A program made the position numbers and the translations under genes. The notes under the pieces were generated by a model that searched no databases, was not told the DNA's origin, and worked only from the letters and a program-made list of their open reading frames with translations. A DNA stretch of 64,000 nt from Bryobacterales bacterium (lineage in GTDB: Bacteria; Acidobacteriota; Terriglobia; Bryobacterales; Bryobacteraceae): positions 21,554 to 85,553 of the forward strand of contig JAIXKK010000183.1 of the NCBI GenBank assembly GCA_026954325.1. The letters run 5' to 3'. This document shows positions 35,960 through 43,252 of the stretch, in pieces. Numbering within the stretch: the stretch's first letter is position 1; each line of letters begins with the position of its first letter.

Positions 35960-37953
35960 CTTTCCGCTATCTGCTGGCTTTCGCCATCGCCTGGCAGGCC
36001 TCGGCGCAGTCCGGGAGATTGCAGAGCAGTGATCAATACAAGCTGCGCTCCGTGGGGACGGTGCGGTTCTCGCCCGATGGCGCGCGCATTGCCTACACGG
36101 TCTCCTACAACGATGGGCCTGGCAGGCCGTATTCGAAGATCGGGATCCTCACTTTGGCCGGCGGCGCGCACGTTCAGATCAGCGGCGGTTCGTCGTCGAA
36201 TCCGGTATGGTCTCCGGACAGCCGCAAGATCGCCTACGAGGGTGAAGTTGGAGGCAAGACCGGCTTGGTGGTGGCCAGTGCCGATGGGTCGAACCCACGG
36301 TTCTATTCAAAAATGGAGGGCACTAACGCGCCACTGACGTTCACCGGCGCAAGCATCGTCTGGTCTCCCGATAGCAGGCAGATCGCCTTCGTCGACGCCC
36401 GCCCCGGGCCGGAAACGCAGGAGGCTTCCGGTGATCCGGTGGTTATCACCCGCTACCTCTACAAGCCCAACTTTTCCGAAGGCAACACACGGTTCAACGA
36501 CAACAAGCGGCTCCACATTTTCCTGGCGGACGTATCAAGCGGGGCCATCCGCCAGCTCACCGATGGCCCGTTCTATGAGCACTCCCTCGACTGGTCGCCG
36601 GACGGCCGGGAGATCCTGTTCGTCTCCAACCGGGAACCGGACAGCGAGCAGTTTTTCAACGACGACATCTGGACCGTGCGGCCGGCCGACGGCGGGATTC
36701 GCCGTGTGACCGCCACGGAGTATGCCGAGTATCAGCCGCGCTGGTCTCCCGACGGAAAGCGGATCGCCTACCTCGGCGCCCGCCGCGGGCTCACTGATCT
36801 CGAAACCACCATGGAAGATACCCACGTGTGGGTAATGAATGCCGATGGCGGCGCGAGAACGGAGATCGGCAAGACCGTGGACAACCGGCAGGGAGAGCCG
36901 GAATGGTCCCCCGATGGGCAAAGCCTCTACTTCACGGTGCTGGAGCGCGGAAACGTTCGTCTGTACAGCTTGCCCCTCCACGGCGGAGCCGCTCACCCCG
37001 TGGTTGCCGAAAAAGGACAGGTGGGTTCCTGGTCCGTGGCGAAGGGCAACCGCGTCGCCTACGGATTCAGCAGCCCTCGTGACCTTGCCGAGCTATATCT
37101 GCTCGAAGCCGGCGGCACGAAGCAACTGACCCGATTGAATGACGCGGTTCTCGGCGGGAAGACGATTGCCGAAGTGGAAGCCTTCACTTTTGTCAGCAAC
37201 GATTTCAAGTACGAAGTGGAGGCGTTTCTCACCTTGCCGCTCGGCCGCTCGGCCGCTTCGAGGCATCCGCTGATCGTCAATATCCACGGCGGTCCCCACG
37301 CGCAGCAGGGTCCGGCGTTCAATCTCAAGAACCAGGTCTATGCGGGCCTGGGCTGGGCTTCCCTGATGGTGAACTACCGGGGAAGCACGGGTTACGGCCA
37401 GAAGTTCGCCGACGCGGTGTTCGGCGATCAGAACGGAAACGAAGGGCAGGACGTGCTCTACGCCGTGAATGCCGCCATCCGCCGCAATCCCTGGATTGAC
37501 CGCGAACGCATGGGGATCGAAGGCGGCAGCTACGGCGGGCAGTTGAGCGCCTGGCTGGTGACGCAGACCAACATCTTCAAAGCCGCTATTCCGCTTGCCC
37601 CCATCATCAACCTGGTGAGCTATAACTACATGACGTACTACAACATGTACGAGCAGATGGAGTTCGGCATCTTCCCGCACCAGGGCGATCTGATGGACGA
37701 GATGTGGAGGCGCTCCTCGCTGCGCAAGGTGGCGCAGGTGAAGACGCCGGTAATGCTGCTGCATGGCGAAAACGACAACGATGTCCCCATTGCCGAATCG
37801 GAGCAGTTCTATATTGCCCTCAAGGATGCGGGCGTCGAAACGGTGATGGTGCGCTACCCGCGGGAAGGCCACGGACTGCGGGAGACTAAGCACGTGGTGG
37901 ATTCCATCGGCCGGTCCATTGAATGGTACCGGAAACATTTCCCAAACCCATGA
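35956..37953 (+). CDS. S9 family prolyl oligopeptidase-like secreted peptidase
   Basis: 665 residues with a signal peptide (MTFRYLLAFAIAWQASAQ). The N-terminal half is a beta-propeller with TolB-like WSPDGKRIAY and WSPDSRQIAF repeats; the C-terminal half is an alpha/beta hydrolase with IVNIHGGPHAQQGPAF, the nucleophile elbow GIEGGSYGGQ (Ser525), the acid region LLHGENDNDVPI and the catalytic His in PREGHGLRE. It resembles dipeptidyl peptidase/acylaminoacyl peptidase S9C. The start ATGA overlaps the aminotransferase stop by four bases. Confidence 0.93.
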   Translation: MTFRYLLAFAIAWQASAQSGRLQSSDQYKLRSVGTVRFSPDGARIAYTVSYNDGPGRPYSKIGILTLAGGAHVQISGGSSSNPVWSPDSRKIAYEGEVGGKTGLVVASADGSNPRFYSKMEGTNAPLTFTGASIVWSPDSRQIAFVDARPGPETQEASGDPVVITRYLYKPNFSEGNTRFNDNKRLHIFLADVSSGAIRQLTDGPFYEHSLDWSPDGREILFVSNREPDSEQFFNDDIWTVRPADGGIRRVTATEYAEYQPRWSPDGKRIAYLGARRGLTDLETTMEDTHVWVMNADGGARTEIGKTVDNRQGEPEWSPDGQSLYFTVLERGNVRLYSLPLHGGAAHPVVAEKGQVGSWSVAKGNRVAYGFSSPRDLAELYLLEAGGTKQLTRLNDAVLGGKTIAEVEAFTFVSNDFKYEVEAFLTLPLGRSAASRHPLIVNIHGGPHAQQGPAFNLKNQVYAGLGWASLMVNYRGSTGYGQKFADAVFGDQNGNEGQDVLYAVNAAIRRNPWIDRERMGIEGGSYGGQLSAWLVTQTNIFKAAIPLAPIINLVSYNYMTYYNMYEQMEFGIFPHQGDLMDEMWRRSSLRKVAQVKTPVMLLHGENDNDVPIAESEQFYIALKDAGVETVMVRYPREGHGLRETKHVVDSIGRSIEWYRKHFPNP

Positions 37954-38636
37954 AACATTTATTTCTATTTATGCTTTTCGCCGCCGTTTTGTCCGCCCAG
38001 CAAGCGGACGTCATCAAGAGCAAGTTCTCCAAACAGGACTTCGAATTGACGGCCGATCCCGGAGCGCCGCAGTGGAAGTCCGTCAAACCCGTAATCATCT
38101 CCAATGACCGTTTCGGCAAGCCCGTGGCGGGCCATCGCACGGAAGTCCGCGCGCGATGGACGAAGGACAACCTCTACTTCCTGTTCGTATGCCCCTATCA
38201 GGCTTTGTACATGAAGCCGTCCCCTTCCACCACCACGGAGACGAACAATCTGTGGGATTGGGACGTCGCCGAAGTCTTCATCGGCTCCGACTTCAACGAC
38301 ATTCACCTCTACAAGGAATTCGAAATGTCGCCGCAGGGCGAATGGGTGGATCTTGACATCCATCACAAGGAACCCCGCATCCGCGCCGACATCCACTGGG
38401 ATTCCGGGTTCAAGGTAAAGGCGCGCATTGATGAGGCCAAGAAGATCTGGTACGGGGAGTTGAAAATTCCGGTCTCCTCCGTCGACAGCAGACCGGCCAA
38501 GGCGGGTAACCGGATGCGCATCAACCTCTACCGCATCCAGGGGCCGGAGCCGCGCGTCTACCTCGCCTGGAGGCCGGTGAACAATCCCTCCTATCACACA
38601 CCCTCGGCGTTCGGAGAGATGATTCTGGAGAAATAG
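37950..38636 (+). CDS. Secreted CBM9-like protein
   Basis: 228 residues with a signal peptide (MKHLFLFMLFAAVLSAQ). The body resembles the carbohydrate-binding family 9-like domain: VRARWTKDNLYFLFVC, LWDWDVAEVFIGSDFNDIH, YKEFEMSPQGEWVDLDI and WYGELKIPVSSVD. It probably binds a sugar or serves as an accessory periplasmic protein; no catalytic residues are known for the family. It overlaps the S9 gene by four bases (ATGA) and the next gene by one base. Confidence 0.88.
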   Translation: MKHLFLFMLFAAVLSAQQADVIKSKFSKQDFELTADPGAPQWKSVKPVIISNDRFGKPVAGHRTEVRARWTKDNLYFLFVCPYQALYMKPSPSTTTETNNLWDWDVAEVFIGSDFNDIHLYKEFEMSPQGEWVDLDIHHKEPRIRADIHWDSGFKVKARIDEAKKIWYGELKIPVSSVDSRPAKAGNRMRINLYRIQGPEPRVYLAWRPVNNPSYHTPSAFGEMILEK

Positions 38637-40000
38637 TGCATCTGCAAAGGCAGCTTCGCATCTCCCATGTGGGTCTGCGCGGGATCGTGGGTTTCGGGCT
38701 GGACGCGTCCCACGTGCTCGATTTCGCCGCCGCATTCGGAACATTTCTCGAGCCCGGGCCGGTGATCATCGGCCGCGACCCGCGCTCGAGCGGCGTGATG
38801 ATGCGCGAGGGCGTGATCGCCTCCCTCCTGGCGACGGGCCATGACGTGGTGGATCTTGGGATTGTATCGACGCCCGTCATCCAGCACGCCATCCTGCGCC
38901 GCGACGCCGCCGGCGGCATCTCCATCGGAGCCAGCCACAATTCCGCCGAATGGAATGCCCTGAAGTTCTTCGCGGCGCGAGGCACCTATCTTTCGACGGC
39001 GGAGGCTTCCGAACTCCTCGATATCTACCACCTGCGCAAGTTCCGCTTTGTGGACTATACGGGCCTGGGCAAGCTGAAATCCGCGCCCGAAGCCGTGGAC
39101 AAATACCTGGATGATCTTGCCGCCGCCTTCGACCTTGCATCGCTGCGCCGGTTCCGCGTGCTGGTGGATTGCTGCAATGGCACATCCTCGCTGATCCTGC
39201 GGCGGATGCAGGAACGCTTCGGGTTGGAGTTCATCCTCATCAACCAGCAGGTGGAAGGCGTGGCGTTCGCCCATGAACCGTCCATCAACCGCAAGACAGT
39301 GTCGCTGCAACTGGCCCCGCTGATGAAGCCCCTCCGCGCCGATGCCGGTTTTCTGTTCGACATCGATTCGGACCGCGTGGCCGTGGCGGGCGAGGACGGC
39401 GAGGCGGTGTCCGAGGAGATTGTGCTTCCGATGATCGCGGACTATCTGCTCCCGCGCGGCGAGGGAAAGTTGGTGATCACCAACCTTTCCACAACCGCGC
39501 TGGTGGATGAGGTGGCTTCCTGGCATGGCGGCAGGGTGGTGCGCGTGCCGGTGGGGCGTCAGGCGGCCATGGATGCTCTCTCCACCTATCGCGCCGGCCA
39601 GATCGCCGTGGCGGGGGAAGGCACCGGAGCCGTGATGATGCCGCGGTTCCGCTTCGTCTATGACGGAATCGCCAGCATGCTCGCCATTCTTTCGTTGATG
39701 AAAGAGCGCGGCCAGCGGCTTTCGGCAATCGCCGGCGGCTATCCGCCGTTTTCCATTCTCAAGGAGGAAGTCCCGCTGGTTTCCCAGCGCGTGCCGATGC
39801 TGATGATGGAATTGAAGAAGCAGTACGCTGACGGCATTGCCGACATGCGGGACGGACTGCGCGTCAGTTGGCCGGACCGCTGGTTTCATGTGCGCGTCAG
39901 CCAGACCGAACCGGTCGTCCGCGTCATCTGCGAGCAGAAGGGCGAGCCTCCCACGGCGCTGTTCGACTCCCTGATGGATGTGGTGAGGAGCATGGCCTGA
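38636..40000 (+). CDS. Phosphohexomutase (phosphoglucosamine/phosphomannomutase family), divergent paralogue
   Basis: A 454-residue alpha-D-phosphohexomutase. Family parts are present: VIIGRDPRSSGVMM, phosphoserine loop GISIGASHNSAEWNALKF, metal loop FDIDSDRVAV (usually D-G/P-D-A-D-R), sugar loop GEGTGAVMM (usually GEGSGG) and the phosphate-binding end VRVSQTEPVVRV. The changed sugar and metal loops suggest an altered substrate compared with the next gene. The start is GTG at 38636, overlapping the preceding TAG; the stop overlaps the next ATG (TGATG). Confidence 0.9.
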   Translation: MHLQRQLRISHVGLRGIVGFGLDASHVLDFAAAFGTFLEPGPVIIGRDPRSSGVMMREGVIASLLATGHDVVDLGIVSTPVIQHAILRRDAAGGISIGASHNSAEWNALKFFAARGTYLSTAEASELLDIYHLRKFRFVDYTGLGKLKSAPEAVDKYLDDLAAAFDLASLRRFRVLVDCCNGTSSLILRRMQERFGLEFILINQQVEGVAFAHEPSINRKTVSLQLAPLMKPLRADAGFLFDIDSDRVAVAGEDGEAVSEEIVLPMIADYLLPRGEGKLVITNLSTTALVDEVASWHGGRVVRVPVGRQAAMDALSTYRAGQIAVAGEGTGAVMMPRFRFVYDGIASMLAILSLMKERGQRLSAIAGGYPPFSILKEEVPLVSQRVPMLMMELKKQYADGIADMRDGLRVSWPDRWFHVRVSQTEPVVRVICEQKGEPPTALFDSLMDVVRSMA

Positions 40001-41352
40001 TGAGAGAGCACCGGCTGAAAGTTGGCGTATCCGGTATTCGCGGCGTCGTGGGGGAGTTTCTCACCCCGGCCCTGGCATGCTCTTATGCGCAGGCGTTCGG
40101 CACCTTTGTCGGAAAAGGCCGCGTCGTGCTGGGGCGCGATACGCGCGCCAGTGGAGAGATGTTGAAGCATGCGGTAGCCTGCGGCTTGCTCGCCACCGGC
40201 TGTGAAGTGGTGGATGTCGGCATTCAACCCACTCCCACCATTCAGATCTACATCGGCGCCACGCGCGCGCGCGGCGGCATCTCCGTCACCGCTTCGCACA
40301 ATCCGCCCGAGTACAACGCGTTGAAGCTCTTCAATCACGAGGGCCTCTTCTTCAATCACTACGAGCGGCGCGAACTGCTCGACATCTTCTACGAAAGCGA
40401 ATTCCGCACGGCCACGAACGAAGAGATGCTCGGCGTCTACCGCGACTACGAGACGCCCATGAACATGCATGTGGGACGCATTCTGCGTCATGTGGATGCC
40501 GCGCGGCTGAAGGCCCGCCGGTTCCGCGTCGCCCTCGACGGCGTGAATGGAGCCGGGTCCGTGCTCAGTTGCCGGTTCCTTGAAAAGGACCTCGGCTGCG
40601 ATCTGCGGGCCATCAGCGTGGATCCCGCCAAGCCGTTCCCGCGCGAAGCCGAGCCGCGCCCGGATACGCTCGGAGATTTGCAGGAACTCGTGCGCCGCGA
40701 ACGCGCCGAGATCGGGTTCGGCCAGGACCCGGATGGCGACCGCCTCGCCGTCGTCGATGAACAGGGACACGTGCTCGACAACGATGATGTGCTTGCCCTG
40801 GCCGTGGACGCCATCCTCACCGCGATGCCGGGAGATGTCGTGGTGAACCTCACCACCTCGTCCGTGATCGATGACATCGCCCTGATGCATGGCCGGAAGT
40901 GCTACCGCACGCCGGTGGGAGAAGCCAACGTCGTCGAAATGATGCAGGCCACCAGGTCCGTCATCGGCGGAGAAGGCTCCAACGGAGGCATCATCTTCCC
41001 CGCCGTTCAATACTGCCGCGACAGCTACACCGGAATGGCCGTTCTGCTCGATCTCATGGAGCGAACCGGGAAGACCGTCTCCGAACTCGCTGCCCGCCTG
41101 CCGCGCTACTACCGCCGCTCCGGTAAAGTGGCGTTCGAACACGGGCGGCTGGGACCGCTGATGCAGGCCCTCGAGGACAGCTTCCCCGATGCGCGGATGG
41201 ATCGCACCGACGGTCTGAAGCTGATTCTCCCCCAGGCATGGATTCACGTCCGGGCCTCGAACACGGAACCGCTGCTGCGGGTGGCAATCGAGGCGAAGGC
41301 GGAGCAGCAGGTAGAGGAGTTGTACGGTTCCGTGCGGGAGTTGTTGGGGTAG
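40000..41352 (+). CDS. Phosphoglucosamine mutase-like phosphohexomutase
   Basis: A 450-residue protein, paralogous to the preceding gene and closer to the family consensus: VSGIRGVVGEFLTP, VVLGRDTRASGEM, phosphoserine loop GGISVTASHNPPEYNALKL, metal loop GQDPDGDRLAVVD, sugar loop GGEGSNGGIIFP and phosphate loop RASNTEPLLRV. It interconverts hexose 1- and 6-phosphates (glucosamine, mannose or glucose). GlmM is the best guess, but ManB/Pgm activity cannot be excluded. It ends the five-gene operon. The frame is open 44 codons upstream of the chosen ATG by chance. Confidence 0.92.
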   Translation: MREHRLKVGVSGIRGVVGEFLTPALACSYAQAFGTFVGKGRVVLGRDTRASGEMLKHAVACGLLATGCEVVDVGIQPTPTIQIYIGATRARGGISVTASHNPPEYNALKLFNHEGLFFNHYERRELLDIFYESEFRTATNEEMLGVYRDYETPMNMHVGRILRHVDAARLKARRFRVALDGVNGAGSVLSCRFLEKDLGCDLRAISVDPAKPFPREAEPRPDTLGDLQELVRRERAEIGFGQDPDGDRLAVVDEQGHVLDNDDVLALAVDAILTAMPGDVVVNLTTSSVIDDIALMHGRKCYRTPVGEANVVEMMQATRSVIGGEGSNGGIIFPAVQYCRDSYTGMAVLLDLMERTGKTVSELAARLPRYYRRSGKVAFEHGRLGPLMQALEDSFPDARMDRTDGLKLILPQAWIHVRASNTEPLLRVAIEAKAEQQVEELYGSVRELLG

Positions 41353-41405
41353 TGGCTGGACTTGACTACCGGCAGCTTGAATCCACAAGCCGGCTATAGT
41401 AAGTC

Positions 41406-42518
41406 ATGCCAGTTTGGGAGCCGGTTCGCGATTCCGAACGCTACGCGGCCATCGACCTGCTCCGAGGTCTCGCCCTGTTCGGGGTTCTCCTCGTCAACCT
41501 GCTCTATTTCTTCCGCATTTCACTGTTCGCGCACGTCCTTGGCGCTCATACCGCAGCCGGTTGGCCAGACCGTGCCGTGGATTGGCTTATAGCAGAGTTT
41601 GTCGAGTTCAAGGCATTCAACCTCTTCTCCCTCACCTTCGGAATCGGCGTAGCGGTGCAGGCCGAGCGCGCCGCGTCGCGCGGTGTTCCGGCCGCCAGGT
41701 TCCTTGCGCGCAGGTTCACGGTGCTGCTGCTGTTCGGCCTCTGCCACCTCGTTTTCATCTCCAATGTCGACATCCTCGCACTGTATGCGGTGTGCGGACT
41801 TCTGCTCATTCCTTTGTTCCAACTCCCATCCGCGGTGCTATTAGGCGCGGGCGTGGCGGCCGTGTTCCTGCCGCCGCTGTTTTCCTACGGGCCGCTGTTT
41901 CCGCCGGAGCCCGTGCTCCGTGAGCACGTGGCCTCTGCGTCAAGGGTCTACGGCGAAGCTTCCTACAGCGATACGCTTTTCTTCCGCTGGCGGGAAACGC
42001 AACATCTGATTCTGCCGTTGCTGGTGGCCTCGGCGCAAAAAACACTCGGCCTGATGCTGCTTGGCGTGGCGGCATGGCGCTTCAAGGTGGTGCGGAACGC
42101 GCCGCTGCTCCGCGGAGTGCTGTCGGCTGTCTGCCTGGGTGCGGGGATCCTCGGACTGGCATTCGAATCGCATGTGGCCCTTTCGTTCGCCTACGCGGCG
42201 GGCTTGCTGGCATGGCCGGGCGCCGGAAAGCCCGGTGTGTGGACGGCCCCGGTGGCTGCGGCCGGACGCATGGCGTTGAGCAACTACCTGATGCAATCGC
42301 TGATCTGCGTGTTTCTGTTCTACGGCTATGGCCTGGGGCTGTTCGGGCGTGTGGCTACCGCGCCCGCGGCAGGGCTGAGCCTCGCGATCTACGCGGCCCA
42401 ACTCGCCTTCAGTACCTGGTGGCTGAACCGCTTCCGTTTCGGACCGTTCGAGTGGGTGTGGCGGTCGCTGACATATGGATACCGTCAACCGATGATGGGT
42501 CCAGCGGCGCGGGCCTGA
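41406..42518 (+). CDS. DUF418 family membrane protein
   Basis: A 370-residue integral membrane protein with about eight to ten hydrophobic segments. It starts with the family signature AIDLLRGLALFGVLLVNLLYF, has LARRFTVLLLFGLCHLVF in the middle, and ends in the DUF418 pattern RMALSNYLMQSLICVFLFYGYG followed by FGPFEWVWRSLTYGYRQPMM. Relatives (YeiB-type, near acyltransferase_3) have no established activity. TATAGT lies five bases before the ATG. Its 3' end overlaps the antisense reading of a broken gene. Confidence 0.9.
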   Translation: MPVWEPVRDSERYAAIDLLRGLALFGVLLVNLLYFFRISLFAHVLGAHTAAGWPDRAVDWLIAEFVEFKAFNLFSLTFGIGVAVQAERAASRGVPAARFLARRFTVLLLFGLCHLVFISNVDILALYAVCGLLLIPLFQLPSAVLLGAGVAAVFLPPLFSYGPLFPPEPVLREHVASASRVYGEASYSDTLFFRWRETQHLILPLLVASAQKTLGLMLLGVAAWRFKVVRNAPLLRGVLSAVCLGAGILGLAFESHVALSFAYAAGLLAWPGAGKPGVWTAPVAAAGRMALSNYLMQSLICVFLFYGYGLGLFGRVATAPAAGLSLAIYAAQLAFSTWWLNRFRFGPFEWVWRSLTYGYRQPMMGPAARA

Positions 42519-43207
42519 CCTCCACCACCCAGTTCCACACCGGCAATACGCTCCCGTCCTTCAGCAGCACACCTCGGCGGTTCACCGGGCACTCCCCTTC
42601 ATATCCGGTGAACACAACCGACAGCGCCTCGACCCCAGCCTCTTCCACCGGCGTCACCTCGCCCGCGTCGCTGCGCCCGTTCTGGTTGCGGTCAAACCAC
42701 AGCGCGAGCCCGGCGAGTTCTCTTCCCCGCGGCCAGCCGTCCCGGTTGTCGTCCAAAGCGTCCAGCGCCTGAAATCCGTTCGTCCAGAACATCCACCACG
42801 TGACCGTTCCGAAAAGCCGGCGGCCGGGCTGCCTGCAGGTCAGCCAACAGGCGGTTCGCGGCGGCGAAGGACGCCGCGTCTTCATAAAGGCACGCCAATC
42901 CTAATTCATACAATCCGTTCCCAGGGTCGAGTTCGATGGCGCGCTTCAAATTATCCAGCCCTTGGCGCAGATGCGGCAGACGCTGTGATTCCGGAAGTTG
43001 AGGCCCGCTGTCGCCTCTCGCCCCCGCCGGATTGGCGCGGCCCGGTTGAAAGCCATTGTAGGGTTGCACCGGCCGGTCATTATGCGGGAAATATGCGATG
43101 CTCGTCCGGCGCAGTGAAAACGCCAGGTAGTGAATGCGTCCCAACGCACGTTCCCGATCAGCCGCTCCACCGGCGCGCTGCTGCCTGGTCCGGCGAATGT
43201 CGCCCAC
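42409..43207 (-). pseudogene. Broken TPR/EF-hand-like gene with an out-of-frame internal deletion
   Basis: One minus-strand frame reads ERALGRIHYLAFSLR, then a TPR-like LKRAIELDPGNGLYELGLA and ANRLLADLQAARPPAF. Near 42820-42836 the sense jumps to another frame: GRRLFGTVTWWMFWTNGFQA, LDALDDNRDGWPRGREL and LALWFDRNQNGRSDAGEV, two EF-hand/dockerin-like calcium loops, then PVEEAGVEAL. I recall intact relatives that carry both parts with a longer region between them, so the middle has been lost and the frame broken. The frame runs through into the antisense of DUF418 to 42409, so the natural stop may also be gone. Confidence 0.65.
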
Positions 43208-43252
43208 AAAATAGATGCTCCGCCTACGATTAGGCTTGTAACGCGATACCCT

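Noticed and set aside
42481..42518. Stop-codon loss of DUF418 considered because of the antisense overlap
   Set aside because: DUF418 ends in the normal family C-terminus shortly before its stop; the overlap is better explained by read-through of the broken antisense gene.
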